Below are positions 34,070-42,871 of a stretch of DNA of 64,000 bases, piece after piece (positions within the stretch are counted from its first letter, which is position 1; each line of letters opens with the position of its first letter). A program made the translations under genes and the position numbers. Below the pieces are notes generated by a model. That model saw only the letters and a program-made list of their open reading frames with translations. It searched no databases and was not told where the DNA came from. The stretch comes from an uncultured beta proteobacterium (GTDB lineage Bacteria > Pseudomonadota > Gammaproteobacteria > Burkholderiales > Burkholderiaceae_C), in contig CAIKVZ010000069.1 of assembly GCA_903830985.1 (NCBI GenBank), forward strand, positions 1 through 64,000, read 5' to 3'.

Positions 34070-35692
34070 ATGGACTTCGACTACACCAACCCCTATACCA
34101 GCACGCGCTTGCCGCTGTTTGCGCGCAATGTGGTCTCCACCTCGCACCCGCTGGCGGCGCAGGCTGGCCTGCGCATGCTGCTCCAGGGCGGCAACGCGGT
34201 GGATGCGGCAGTGGCTGCGGCGGCCGCCATCACCATCACCGAGCCGGTGAGTTGCGGCCTGGGCAGCGACGCCTTCTGCATCCTGTGGGACGGCAAGGAG
34301 TTGCACGGCCTGAACGCCTCGGGTCGCGCGCCGCAGACCTGGACGCCCAACTACTTCAGGGACAAGTACGGCGCCGATGCCAAGACGCCTCCCAAGCGCG
34401 GCTTCGACTCGGTCACTGTGCCCGGCGCCGTGGCCGGCTGGGTGGCACTGAGCGAGCGCTTTGGCAAGCTGCCGTTTCCGGCGTTGCTGCAGCCCGCCAT
34501 CGAGATCGCCGAGCGCGGCTATCTGGTGTCGCCCGTGGTGCAGCAGAAGTGGGCCGCGGCCGCTGACGAGCTGCGCGGCCAGCCCGGCTTTGCCCAGAGC
34601 TTTCTGCCCCGCGGGCGCGCGCCGCATGTGGGCGAGCTGTTCCAGTTCCCGGCGGCGGCGCGGGCTCTGCGCGCCATTGGCGCAAGTCAGGGCGCGGCCT
34701 TTTACGGCGGCGACATCGCGCACGCCATCGAGCGCTTCGCGGCCCAGCACGGCGGCAGCATCACGGCTGCCGACTTCGCCGCCTACCGCCCCGAATGGGT
34801 GCCGACCATCAGCCAGGCCTATCGCGGCTACGCGCTGCACGAGATCGGCCCCAACGGCCAGGGCATCGCGGCGCTGATCGCGCTGGGCATCCTGGGGCAG
34901 TTCGATCTGGCGGCGCTTCAGCTCGACGGCGTGGATTCGCAGCACCTGCAGATCGAGGCCATTAAGCTGGCCTTTGCCGACGTCTACCGTTATGTGGCGG
35001 ACCCGGCCAGCATGGAGGTGACGCCGGCGCAGATGCTCGATCCGCTCTATCTGGCGTCACGCGCGCGCCTCATCGACATGAAGAAGGCGCAGGACTTTGG
35101 CGCCGGAAATCCCGCCAAAGGCGGCACCATTTACCTCAGCGCGGCCGACGAGTCCGGCATGATGGTGAGCTTCATCCAGAGCAACTACATGGGCTTCGGC
35201 TCGGGCTGCGTCGAACCCAGCTTCGGCATCAGCCTGCAAAACCGCGGCCACGGCTTCAGCCTGGATGCCAAGGGGCTGAACCCGGCGAACTTGGTGGCGC
35301 CGGGCAAGCGGCCGTTTCATACCATCATTCCGGCCTTTCTGATGCGCGACGGGCAACCGCTCATGTCCTATGGCGTGATGGGCGCGAACATGCAGCCGCA
35401 GGGCCATACGCAGACCCTGGTGCGTATGCTCGACTACCGGCAAAGCCCGCAGGCCGCCTGCGACGCGCCGCGCTGGCGCTACAACGAGGGGCTGGCGCTG
35501 AACGTGGAGGCGGCGATGAACGCCGCCACGGTGCAGGGCCTGAGCGCGCGCGGGCACCGCATCGCCACCTTGAGCGACTCCTACCAGGACTTTGGCGCGG
35601 GCCAGTTCATCTGGCGCATGGGCGACCCTGCAGTGCAGGGCTATCTGGCAGCGAGCGACGCACGGCGCGACGGGCAGGCGGTGGGGTTTTGA
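34070..35692 (+). CDS. Gamma-glutamyltransferase family protein (YwrD-like)
   Basis: A 540-residue Ntn-hydrolase of the gamma-glutamyltransferase family, which cleaves or transfers gamma-glutamyl groups and matures by self-cleavage. GGNAVDAAVAAAAAITITEP is the N-terminal landmark. The nucleophile that begins the small subunit should be Thr353 in AKGGTIYLSAAD. Later motifs are SNYMGFGSG and PGKRPFHTIIPA. There is no signal peptide, so it is probably cytoplasmic, unlike classical Ggt and like the YwrD-type group. The start ATG 34070 is 20 bases after the previous stop. Substrate is not certain. Confidence 0.9.
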   Translation: MDFDYTNPYTSTRLPLFARNVVSTSHPLAAQAGLRMLLQGGNAVDAAVAAAAAITITEPVSCGLGSDAFCILWDGKELHGLNASGRAPQTWTPNYFRDKYGADAKTPPKRGFDSVTVPGAVAGWVALSERFGKLPFPALLQPAIEIAERGYLVSPVVQQKWAAAADELRGQPGFAQSFLPRGRAPHVGELFQFPAAARALRAIGASQGAAFYGGDIAHAIERFAAQHGGSITAADFAAYRPEWVPTISQAYRGYALHEIGPNGQGIAALIALGILGQFDLAALQLDGVDSQHLQIEAIKLAFADVYRYVADPASMEVTPAQMLDPLYLASRARLIDMKKAQDFGAGNPAKGGTIYLSAADESGMMVSFIQSNYMGFGSGCVEPSFGISLQNRGHGFSLDAKGLNPANLVAPGKRPFHTIIPAFLMRDGQPLMSYGVMGANMQPQGHTQTLVRMLDYRQSPQAACDAPRWRYNEGLALNVEAAMNAATVQGLSARGHRIATLSDSYQDFGAGQFIWRMGDPAVQGYLAASDARRDGQAVGF

Positions 35693-36615
35693 CTGCTGGC
35701 GCGGTAGCACAGCGTAAAAAGCTGATCACGGGCCTTTTACTCGCCACCTGCGGCGCCATCGCCTTCAGCGGCAAGGCCATCATCGTCAAGCTGGCGTATC
35801 GCCACGGCGTGGACGCGGTCACGCTCATCATGTACCGCATGCTGTTTGCCCTGCCGATCTTTGCCGCCATGGCCTGGTGGGCGACCTACCGCCAGGGCGG
35901 CAAGCGGGCGCCAGCGCTGACACGACACGACTGGCTGGGCGTGCTGGGCCTGGGATTCAGCGGCTACTACCTGGCGAGTTTTCTGGACTTTGCCGGGCTG
36001 GCTTATGTGAGCGCGTCCTTCGAGCGGCTCGTGCTCTACCTAAATCCGACGTTGGTGCTGCTGCTGGGTTGGGTGTTGTACCGGCGGCGCATCACGCGCC
36101 TGCAGGCGCTGGGCATGGGCATCAGCTACGCCGGTGTGGTGCTGGTGTTCGGCCATGAAATACAACTCCAGGGCGCGCAGGTGGCCTGGGGTGCGCTGCT
36201 GGTTTTTTTGAGCGCGGTGAGCTACGCCATCTACCTGGTCTACAGCGGCGAACTGGTGCAGCGCCTGGGCTCGATCCGTCTCGTGGGCCTGGCCACGACG
36301 GTGGCCTGCCTGCTGTGCATTCTTCAATTCGTGCTGCTGCGCCCGCTGAGCGCGGCCGCCGTGGCCACGCCCGTGCTCTGGCTGTCGCTGCTCAACGCCA
36401 CGCTGTGCACCGCGGTGCCGGTACTGATGGTGATGATGGCGATCGAGCGCATCGGCTCAGCCATGGCGGCGCAGACCGGCATGGTCGGTCCCATGTCGAC
36501 CATCCTCATGGGCGTGTTGATACTGGGCGAGCCCTTCACCGCCTGGGTGGCGGCGGGAACGGTGCTGGTGATCTCCGGGATCTTCGTGTTCACGCGCGGC
36601 GCCGCGAGGGGTTGA
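35689..36615 (+). CDS. EamA/DMT superfamily transporter
   Basis: A 308-residue inner-membrane protein with ten predicted helices in two EamA repeats (about residues 12-150 and 165-300). Landmarks are ATCGAIAFSGKAIIVKLAY at the start and MVGPMSTILMGVLILGEPFTAW at the end. The only sensible start is TTG 35689, which overlaps the previous stop as TTGA; the next in-frame ATG would lose the first helix. It is translationally coupled to the gamma-glutamyltransferase. Members export or import small metabolites; the substrate is unknown, though a link to peptides or amino acids is suggested by the neighbour. Confidence 0.88.
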   Translation: MTAGAVAQRKKLITGLLLATCGAIAFSGKAIIVKLAYRHGVDAVTLIMYRMLFALPIFAAMAWWATYRQGGKRAPALTRHDWLGVLGLGFSGYYLASFLDFAGLAYVSASFERLVLYLNPTLVLLLGWVLYRRRITRLQALGMGISYAGVVLVFGHEIQLQGAQVAWGALLVFLSAVSYAIYLVYSGELVQRLGSIRLVGLATTVACLLCILQFVLLRPLSAAAVATPVLWLSLLNATLCTAVPVLMVMMAIERIGSAMAAQTGMVGPMSTILMGVLILGEPFTAWVAAGTVLVISGIFVFTRGAARG

Positions 36616-36631
36616 TCAGGCTAGAAACGGC

Positions 36632-37612
36632 TCATTGCGTCGGTTTGGCCTGGTTGCGCTTGGCACCCACCATGATGAGTTGCAGGCGCTGCTCCACCGT
36701 CACGCCGGGCTGGCCGCTCAGGTCATCGAGGCGCCGTCCCATGGACTGCTCCAACTGGTCCAGGCGCTGCTGCGCCGGCGGGTGCGTGGCCACGTTCAGC
36801 GCAAACAGCTGATCGCTGGCGCTGGCCGTGCGCAGGCCCTGCACCACCGACACCAGGCCATAGGGGTCGAAGCCGGCGCGCGCCGCCAGCACGACGCCGG
36901 CGCGGTCGGCGTCGAATTCGTCGTCCCGGTCCAGGCCCTTGGAATACAAATTGCGGGCCAGCGCAACCCCCTGTCCGATCAGCGCATTCGCCAGGTCGCC
37001 CTTGATCTGCGTGGCTGCCACTTGGCCCAATGCGCTTGTCAGCTTGCCAGACTCGGCCGCCTTGCGCAGCGCCTGCAGGTGGTGTTTGGCCACCACATGC
37101 GTGATCTCGTGCGCCAGCACACCGGCCAGTTCGGCTTCGTCAGGTACGCGTTCCAGCAGGCCTTTGGTGATGAAGATGTAGCCGCCGGGCGCGGCGAAGG
37201 CGTTGTAGCCGGCGTCGTCGATCACGGCAAAGGTCCAGGGCAGGTTGGGGCGGGCCGATTGCAGGCTGATCCAGCGCCCGAGCTGGTTCACGTAGCGCTG
37301 CACCTTTTCGTCGGCATACAGCGGCTTGGCACCGAGCAGCACGGACGCCAACTGGCGGCCGATTTCGATCTCCCTGGGCTCGTCGATCTGCTCCACCGGT
37401 TTGGCCAGCGTCTGGAGCACTTCCAGGGTCTTGTCGCCGCCGGAATTGTTGGACGCCGGCTTGCCGGGCAGCGACAAGGACTTGAACAGTCCGCCCAAAG
37501 CCTTGGCGGCATCCTGCGCCGAGCTGACCGTCGGCGCCAGGCAGGATGCGCAGATCAGCAAGGCTGCGGCCAGACGAAGGGGACGCGATGAGGGTTGTTG
37601 CAAAGGCTTCAT
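36632..37612 (-). CDS. Exported M48 family metalloprotease
   Basis: A 326-residue exported zinc metallopeptidase. The signal peptide ends near VSSAQD at residue 33. The M48 catalytic motif HEITH is at 168-172, and the third ligand lies in DEFDADRAGV. The segment GYNAFAAPGGYIFITKGLL before the motif is characteristic of the BepA/LoiP-like periplasmic M48 proteases that watch over outer-membrane proteins. There is no TPR domain as in BepA. It lies three bases downstream of the SH3 gene on the same strand, so they form an operon. Confidence 0.92.
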   Translation of the reverse strand: MKPLQQPSSRPLRLAAALLICASCLAPTVSSAQDAAKALGGLFKSLSLPGKPASNNSGGDKTLEVLQTLAKPVEQIDEPREIEIGRQLASVLLGAKPLYADEKVQRYVNQLGRWISLQSARPNLPWTFAVIDDAGYNAFAAPGGYIFITKGLLERVPDEAELAGVLAHEITHVVAKHHLQALRKAAESGKLTSALGQVAATQIKGDLANALIGQGVALARNLYSKGLDRDDEFDADRAGVVLAARAGFDPYGLVSVVQGLRTASASDQLFALNVATHPPAQQRLDQLEQSMGRRLDDLSGQPGVTVEQRLQLIMVGAKRNQAKPTQ

Positions 37613-37615
37613 GGA

Positions 37616-38197
37616 TCAGCGCTCCGTATTGCTGTTGTTGCCGCCGCGGCTGTTGTCAGTCCGCGGCTTGGCTGCGGCGGGCAAGGCCTCCACGTTGCGC
37701 GTGGCAAGTTGGGATTGCAGGCCGAAGGCCCTGGCTTGCTTCTCGTCGACGCGCATGGCTTCGACCTGCGCCACGGCGCGCGGGTTGGGCTGCGCGTTGG
37801 CAATGTCTTCGGAATCGAGACCACGAATGCCGATGGTGGCCGTGGTGCCGCTGTTGCGCGGCTGAGAATTGCCACCGCCGAACAAGCCGGTGAAGCCGCG
37901 CAGCACCCCCGCCCCGGCGTTGCCGCTGCTGGCCGCGGCGCTGCCCACGGTGGTGATGTCGAACATGTGCAACCAGCCGGTCGCACCCTTTTCCGTACGC
38001 ACCTGGACCCAGGCGCCCTGGCGCTGCGGCAGCCGCGTCAATGGTGCCTTGGCCGCCAACGGGCCCAGGCTGGGCGACTGGTCGCCGGGCGCTTCGCGCA
38101 ATTCGGTATTGCGCTTCACGATGGTGCTGTCGCTTTGCGCCTGTGCCGCGCCCAAGCACAGGGCCAGCGTCGCGCTTGCCAATAGAAACCGTTTCAT
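37616..38197 (-). CDS. Exported SH3-domain protein
   Basis: A 193-residue exported protein. The signal peptide ends GAAQAQS at about residue 21. A bacterial SH3-like domain follows (about 28-85), ending GAWVQVRTEKGATGWLHMFDI. The rest is low-complexity (Gly/Ser/Asn-rich) with a conserved-looking charged part (ATIGIRGLDSEDIANAQPNPRAVAQVEAM). It is followed after three bases by the M48 protease gene. SH3-like domains often bind peptidoglycan; it may target or regulate the protease. That partnership is inferred from the operon. Confidence 0.85.
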   Translation of the reverse strand: MKRFLLASATLALCLGAAQAQSDSTIVKRNTELREAPGDQSPSLGPLAAKAPLTRLPQRQGAWVQVRTEKGATGWLHMFDITTVGSAAASSGNAGAGVLRGFTGLFGGGNSQPRNSGTTATIGIRGLDSEDIANAQPNPRAVAQVEAMRVDEKQARAFGLQSQLATRNVEALPAAAKPRTDNSRGGNNSNTER

Positions 38198-38294
38198 ACG
38201 GGGGACTCCAACGTATCATTGCCCAAAGGGGGTCGCGCCAGCTGTCATTCGGCGTGCGCTTCCCGGATTATCTTCACAACGGGAGGCGATGGCT

Positions 38295-39080
38295 ATGGAT
38301 TTGGGTCTGGCAGGTAAATGGGCGCTGGTGTGCGGCGCGAGTCGGGGGTTGGGTCTGGGCTGTGCGCAGGCGCTGTCGCGCGAAGGCGTGAACGTGCTGA
38401 TCGTGGCGCGCGGCGCCGAGGCGCTGGCCGCAGCAGCGGCGCAGTTGCTGGCCGAACCGCCGCATGCCGAAGTGCTGCAGGTGGCGGCGGACATCACCAC
38501 CGTGGCGGGACGCGCCGCCGTGTTTGCGCAGCGCCGCGAGTTCGACATCGTCGTGACCAACGCCGGTGGCCCGCCGCCGGGAGACTTTCGCACCTGGGAG
38601 CGCGACGCCTGGATCAGCGCGCTGGACGCCAACATGCTCACCCCGATCGAGCTCATCAAGGCCACGGTGGACGGCATGGCAGCGCGCGGCTTTGGGCGCA
38701 TCGTGAACATCACCTCCAGCGCCGTGAAGGCGCCGATCGACATCCTGGGCCTGTCCAACGGCGCGCGCACCGGCCTGACCGGCTTTGTTGCCGGCGTGTC
38801 GCGCAGTTCGCTGGCGGCCAAGGGCGTGACCATCAACAACCTGCTGCCTGGCGCCTTTGCCACAGATCGGCTGGCCGCCATCTTCCAGGGCGCCGCCGCC
38901 CGTACCGGGCAATCGGTGGAGGCCGCGAGCGAGGCGCGGCGCAAGACCATTCCCGCGCAGCGCTTTGGCACGCCCGAAGAGTTCGGCGCGATCTGCGCCT
39001 TTCTGTGCAGCCAGCACGCCGGCTACATGACGGGACAGAATGTGCTGGCCGACGGCGGGGCCTATCCGGGGACGTTCTGA
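38295..39080 (+). CDS. SDR family oxidoreductase lacking the canonical YxxxK
   Basis: A 261-residue short-chain dehydrogenase/reductase-fold protein. GGGAGG eight bases upstream sets ATG 38295; ATG 38289 is too close and the long upstream frame is not coding. The cofactor motif is GASRGLG (14-20), with VTNAGG instead of NNAG. The catalytic-Ser region is NITSSAVKAPIDILGLSNGARTG. Where the catalytic Tyr and Lys should be (154 and 158), the sequence has Ser and Arg. The C-terminus (TGQNVLADGGAYPGTF) is typical SDR. It is probably an atypical SDR subgroup; reductase activity should not be assumed. Confidence 0.85.
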   Translation: MDLGLAGKWALVCGASRGLGLGCAQALSREGVNVLIVARGAEALAAAAAQLLAEPPHAEVLQVAADITTVAGRAAVFAQRREFDIVVTNAGGPPPGDFRTWERDAWISALDANMLTPIELIKATVDGMAARGFGRIVNITSSAVKAPIDILGLSNGARTGLTGFVAGVSRSSLAAKGVTINNLLPGAFATDRLAAIFQGAAARTGQSVEAASEARRKTIPAQRFGTPEEFGAICAFLCSQHAGYMTGQNVLADGGAYPGTF

Positions 39081-39094
39081 GGCCGGCTACCGAT

Positions 39095-39493
39095 TCAGCG
39101 CAGCAGTTGATGCGTCGCGGTCTTTGCCGCTTTCCTGTCGAAGGTCAACACCGGGGAGTAGCCCGCTGCCTGGGCACGTACGGCAAGAAGGTAGTCTGAA
39201 AAATCGGCAGGACCGTCGGCGTACAAGGCCAGAGCTTGTCGTACCAAACCAGGGGCCTCGACTTTCAGGTGATCCTGTTGCGTCAGCGCGGCCAATGCGC
39301 CTTGCACCTCGGCACGGGAATAGCCATAGCTGCGCTCAAACACCCAGGCCAGTTCACACAACACCACATGATCGACGTAGGCGGGGTCTTTGGACGTGGC
39401 GTTGTTGCGCAGCCATGCCTCTACCTTGGCCGCCTGGCGGGGTTCATCGTTGGTGAGCAGTCGCACCAACAGGTTGGTGTCGAGCGCGATCAA
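39095..39493 (-). CDS. VapC-like PIN-domain toxin
   Basis: A 132-residue PIN-domain RNase of the VapC type. The first acidic ligand is in MIALDTNLLVRLL, the second in HVVLCELAWVFE, and the third near DFSDYLLAVRAQAAGYSPVLTFDRKAAK. It starts inside the antitoxin gene with an ATGA-type overlap, which is usual for toxin-antitoxin operons. Toxins of this kind cleave specific tRNAs or rRNA; the target cannot be read from sequence. Confidence 0.9.
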   Translation of the reverse strand: MIALDTNLLVRLLTNDEPRQAAKVEAWLRNNATSKDPAYVDHVVLCELAWVFERSYGYSRAEVQGALAALTQQDHLKVEAPGLVRQALALYADGPADFSDYLLAVRAQAAGYSPVLTFDRKAAKTATHQLLR

Positions 39494-39750
39494 GGCTTTC
39501 TGCCTGGCTTGTGTTTGGCGCCCAGATGAGCTGCAACGCCCGCGTCCATTTCGGCCGCTGTCAGCGCGCGCTTGGGCGCCGGCAACAGCCCGCGCAAGAC
39601 GGTCACGCTGGCCGTGGGCCGTCGAGTCAGAACGATGCTGTCGTCACCTTGTACGGTCACCAGCAACTGGTCGCCGGCTTCCAGGCCCAGCCTGGCGCGC
39701 ACGGCGCTCGGCAGCGTCATTTGTCCCTTGGAAGTCAGGGTGGTTTGCAT
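39490..39750 (-). CDS. AbrB/SpoVT-fold antitoxin
   Basis: An 86-residue antitoxin. The N-terminal swapped-hairpin DNA-binding domain of the AbrB/MazE/VapB type is evident from MQTTLTSKGQMTLPSAVRARLGLEAGDQLLV. The C-terminal tail, which should bind and block the PIN toxin, is basic and flexible (KHKPGRKP). It is the first gene of the pair. A CCTTAC/GTAAGG dyad overlaps its ribosome binding site. Confidence 0.9.
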   Translation of the reverse strand: MQTTLTSKGQMTLPSAVRARLGLEAGDQLLVTVQGDDSIVLTRRPTASVTVLRGLLPAPKRALTAAEMDAGVAAHLGAKHKPGRKP

Positions 39751-39757
39751 GAGAGTT

Positions 39758-39775
39758 CCTTACTTTTTGGTAAGG
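39758..39775 (-). promoter_or_regulatory. Candidate operator of the AbrB-VapC pair
   Basis: A perfect six-base inverted repeat CCTTAC-TTTTTG-GTAAGG lies seven bases before the antitoxin start. It contains the AAGGA ribosome binding site, so it could act as a repressor site or as an mRNA hairpin hiding the site. Confidence 0.55.
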
Positions 39776-39835
39776 ATAGCATGGTGCATGAAGCGGCCGC
39801 AATGCCCGCACGCGTCTGGCGGTCGCCAAACACGC

Positions 39836-40186
39836 TCAGAGTTCGGAATACTTGCGGCTCGACCCCTTGCTGCTTTGCACCGGGTATTTCAGGCCGTTGG
39901 CGACCATCTTCTGCGTCGCAGCGGCCAGCAGATCGACGCCGAGCTTGTCGCACAACTGCAGCAGGTAGAGCAGCACATCGGCCGCTTCGGCCGCCACCTC
40001 CAGCTTCTTCGCCTCGGGCAACTCGCAGCTCTGTTCCTCGCTCAGCCACTGGAAGTGTTCCAGCAGTTCGGCCGCTTCCACGCTCAGCGCGCTGGCCAGG
40101 TTCTTGGGCGAATGAAACTGTTCCCAGTCGCGCGCCTGGGCGAAGGCGCGCAGTGCCGCGGTGAGCGCTGCCAACTCGCCGGTCAT
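39836..40186 (-). CDS. MazG-like nucleotide pyrophosphohydrolase
   Basis: A 116-residue all-helical MazG/dCTPase-like protein that hydrolyses non-standard nucleoside triphosphates. The metal-binding ExxE-type motifs are VEAAELLEHFQW and EAADVLLYLLQLCDKLGVDL, the usual pair in this family. The length matches single-domain members such as RS21-C6/XTP3-transactivated homologues. Its start overlaps the stop of the FAD oxidoreductase gene as ATGA, so it is the last gene of a long minus-strand run that begins with the MFS gene at 45120. Confidence 0.88.
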   Translation of the reverse strand: MTGELAALTAALRAFAQARDWEQFHSPKNLASALSVEAAELLEHFQWLSEEQSCELPEAKKLEVAAEAADVLLYLLQLCDKLGVDLLAAATQKMVANGLKYPVQSSKGSSRKYSEL

Positions 40187-41328
40187 GACGTCCTTTCACT
40201 CAGCCGCTCGGGGCTGAGCAGTTCCGCGGTGATGCCGAACGCAGTGAGCGAGTCCGGCAGTGGCACACCGCGCACCAGCGCCGCGCAGGCCTGGCCCATG
40301 GCGGCCGAGGTTTGTATGCCGTAGCCGCCCTGGGCGGCGATCCAGAAGAAGTTGGGCGCCCGGTGGTCGAAGCCGCCTACCAGATCGCCGTCTTCGACGA
40401 AGGAGCGCAGCCCGGCCCAACTGCGGCTGGGGCGCAGGATCTGCAGCGTGGTCATCTCCTCGATGCGCCAGATGCCGGTGGCGATGTCCAGTTCCTCGGG
40501 CTGCACATCCTGCGGCGGCACCGGGTCGGCGTTGGCGCAGGAGCCCAGCAACTGGCCGGCGTCTGGCTTGAGGTACCAGGTCTCGTCCACGGCAATCGCC
40601 ATGGGCCAGCGCGCGCAGTCCAGCTGGGCGCTTGGCGCAAACACGAAGGCCGAGCGGCGCTTGGGCACCAGGCCGATGGGCGTGGCACCGGCCATGGCTG
40701 CAATCTCGTCGCACCAGGCGCCCGCCGCGTTGATGACGACGCGCGCGCTGTAGTTCTGGCCGCCGGCCTGCACCTGCCAGTTCGTGCCGTCGTGCTGCAG
40801 TGATTGCACCTCGGCGTCGCAGACCAGCTGGCCGCCTTGCTGACGCGCGCCGCGCAGAAAACCCTGGTGCAGGGCATGCACGTCCATGTCGGCGGCATCG
40901 CCCTCGTACACCGCGCCCAGCACCTGGTCCGGGCGCAGCACCGGCAGCATGGCGCAGGTCTGCGCAGCGTCCAGGCGCAGTGCGTCCGGGCTCATGGCGT
41001 GCAGCGCCTGCCATTCCTGTTCCAGCAGGTCTTCCTGCCCCGGGCTGGCGACGATCAGCGCGCCGCGCGGCGTGAGTATCGGGTGCTCGGTGAAGCCCGC
41101 CGGTGGTTGCTCAAAAAAGGCGCGGCTGGCCCGGGTGAGTGCACGCACCTGCGGTGTTCCATAGCTTTCCATGAACATCGCAGCAGAGCGGCCCGTGGAG
41201 TGGTAGCCCGGTTGCGACTCGCGCTCGAGCAGCACGACGCGCCCGTGTGCGGCCAGCCAGTAGCCGACCGACGCGGCAGCGATGCCGCTGCCGATGATCA
41301 GGAAGTCAGCGTGGTGGGGTGTGGGCAT
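40183..41328 (-). CDS. FAD-dependent oxidoreductase (DadA/glycine oxidase-like)
   Basis: A 381-residue flavoprotein of the DAO family. The FAD dinucleotide motif is IIGSGIAAASVGYWLA with the acidic end VVLLERE. Further family features are YHSTGRSAAMF, VVINAAGAWCDEIAAMAG and the C-terminal IAAQGGYGIQTSAAMGQACA. No signal peptide or iron-sulfur motif is present. The family oxidises amines or amino acids, and homologues are often called D-amino acid or glycine oxidase; the substrate is unknown. It lies 21 bases behind the SDR gene and is coupled to the MazG-like gene. Confidence 0.88.
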   Translation of the reverse strand: MPTPHHADFLIIGSGIAAASVGYWLAAHGRVVLLERESQPGYHSTGRSAAMFMESYGTPQVRALTRASRAFFEQPPAGFTEHPILTPRGALIVASPGQEDLLEQEWQALHAMSPDALRLDAAQTCAMLPVLRPDQVLGAVYEGDAADMDVHALHQGFLRGARQQGGQLVCDAEVQSLQHDGTNWQVQAGGQNYSARVVINAAGAWCDEIAAMAGATPIGLVPKRRSAFVFAPSAQLDCARWPMAIAVDETWYLKPDAGQLLGSCANADPVPPQDVQPEELDIATGIWRIEEMTTLQILRPSRSWAGLRSFVEDGDLVGGFDHRAPNFFWIAAQGGYGIQTSAAMGQACAALVRGVPLPDSLTAFGITAELLSPERLSERTS

Positions 41329-41349
41329 CGGGTTCCTTGTAAAAATGTT

Positions 41350-42108
41350 TCAGGATTCGCGCACGTCGGCCGCGGGGTTGACGCCGAAGTCGGCCCGCGC
41401 CAGCCAGGCCAGCACGCGCTTGGCAGCGTCGGCGGGTGAGGCCAGCAGGCCCTGCTCCTTGAGCGTGGCAAAGTTGTTGCGCTCGGGAAAGGATGCGGCG
41501 TCGGCACCGCGCAGCTGCAGCTGCATGTCGGTGTCGATCACGCCGGGCGCGAGCGAGCACACGCGCGCGCCATTCGGCTTGGCCGCCTCGTCCAGCGCCA
41601 GGCAGCGGCTGAAATGATCCATTCCCGCCTTGGCCGCGCAGTAGGCGGCTTGCGAGGCCATGGCGCGCCGGCCCAAACCGGAGGAGATGTTCAGCACCCG
41701 GCGTGGGCCTGGCCAATGTTCGGTGCAGCGCAGGAAGGTGGCCGTGAGTTGCATCGGCGCCTCCAGGCCCACGCGCAGCGCGAGTGCCAGCTCCTGCGGA
41801 TCGGACTGGCTCAAGGGGACGATGGCCGGGATCACGCCGGCGTTGTTGATCAGCGTGGCGCCAGCGTAGCTGCCAGGTTGCTGATCGCGCAGCCAGGCAG
41901 CCAGGCGCGCACTGGCGGCAAGGCCATCTGCCAGGTCCTGCTGCCACTGCAGCAGGGGCACACTTGCGTCCTGCGCTGCGCGCTCCAGCACCTGGCTGGT
42001 CTGGCGCGACATGCACAGCAGTTGTTGACCCGGCTTCAGCAGCTGCAAGGCCAGTTCCAGACCCAGGCCGCGCGAGGCGCCGGTGATGATGGTGAGGTGG
42101 TTTTTCAT
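41350..42108 (-). CDS. SDR family oxidoreductase (sepiapterin reductase-like)
   Basis: A 252-residue classical SDR. The NAD(P) motif is TGASRGLG at about residues 8-15, the NNAG motif is LINNAGV, the catalytic Ser is in VLNISSGLG and YCAAK supplies the catalytic Tyr and Lys. ATG 42108 is chosen because the longer frame has no SDR-like extension. The spacing and MSRQ after the first strand suggest NADPH preference, as in sepiapterin reductase or benzil reductase-like proteins. It follows the pseudouridine synthase gene in the minus-strand run. Confidence 0.9.
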   Translation of the reverse strand: MKNHLTIITGASRGLGLELALQLLKPGQQLLCMSRQTSQVLERAAQDASVPLLQWQQDLADGLAASARLAAWLRDQQPGSYAGATLINNAGVIPAIVPLSQSDPQELALALRVGLEAPMQLTATFLRCTEHWPGPRRVLNISSGLGRRAMASQAAYCAAKAGMDHFSRCLALDEAAKPNGARVCSLAPGVIDTDMQLQLRGADAASFPERNNFATLKEQGLLASPADAAKRVLAWLARADFGVNPAADVRES

Positions 42109-42157
42109 GGTGCGTCGCAGTGCTGTGCTCCTGTGGTTAAGCAATAAGAAGGCCAGA

Positions 42158-42841
42158 TCAAAAAGGGCAGGGACTGTCAAATCGCAGCCACTCGCCCGTC
42201 ACGGGGTGGGCCAGTTTCAGGCTGCAGGCGTGCAGCAGCAGGCGCGTGCTTCCCGGCCTGGTCACATCGTCACTGTACAACCGGTCGCCCAGTATCGGAT
42301 GCCCCAGCGCGCGCAAATGCACCCTCAATTGGTGCGAACGCCCGGTAAGGGGTTCCAGCTCCAGGCGCGTGCAGTTCGCGACCGCAGCGACATCAGCTGT
42401 GGCAAAGGCGCGCCAGCGCTCGTCGCCGGGCAGTACGCGCCAGCGCGTGCTGCTGGCCTTGCCCGCCACCGGGTCGATGATGCGCAGCGGCCGGTTCGGC
42501 CAGTCTACGGCGATCGGCAGGTCGATCAGCCCCCAGTGCTCGGCCGGTGCCAGCGTGCCCTGCACCACGGCCTGGTAGCGCTTGTGCACGGTACGCTGGG
42601 CAAAGGCGTCGCCCAATGCCCGTTGCACGGCCAGGTTGCGCGCCATCAGGATCAGCCCCGAGGTCGCCATGTCGAGCCGGTGCAACACCAGTGCATCCGG
42701 CCAGACCTGCTGCGCGCGGCGCGACAGGCAGTCCTGCTTGTCCGCGCCGCGCCCGGGCACACTCAACAGCCCCTCGGGCTTGTCCAGCACCAGCAGGAAC
42801 TCGTCCTGGAAGAGTGCTGTCAGTGGCTCAGGCTTTGTCAT
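42158..42841 (-). CDS. RluA family pseudouridine synthase
   Basis: A 227-residue RNA pseudouridine synthase that isomerises uridine in rRNA or tRNA. The catalytic Asp is in HRLDMATSGLILMA. KRYQAVVQG, GRSHQLRVHLRALGHPILGDRLY and LLLHACSLKLAHPVTG complete the family signature. There is no S4 domain, so it is the short RluA/TruC-like type. Comparison with RluA suggests a 23S rRNA/tRNA enzyme, but subfamily cannot be decided from sequence alone. It is 30 bases downstream of miaA, a gene also involved in tRNA modification. Confidence 0.92.
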   Translation of the reverse strand: MTKPEPLTALFQDEFLLVLDKPEGLLSVPGRGADKQDCLSRRAQQVWPDALVLHRLDMATSGLILMARNLAVQRALGDAFAQRTVHKRYQAVVQGTLAPAEHWGLIDLPIAVDWPNRPLRIIDPVAGKASSTRWRVLPGDERWRAFATADVAAVANCTRLELEPLTGRSHQLRVHLRALGHPILGDRLYSDDVTRPGSTRLLLHACSLKLAHPVTGEWLRFDSPCPF

Positions 42842-42871
42842 GGCGAGGACGTTGGGCGTCTCGGCCTTGGA

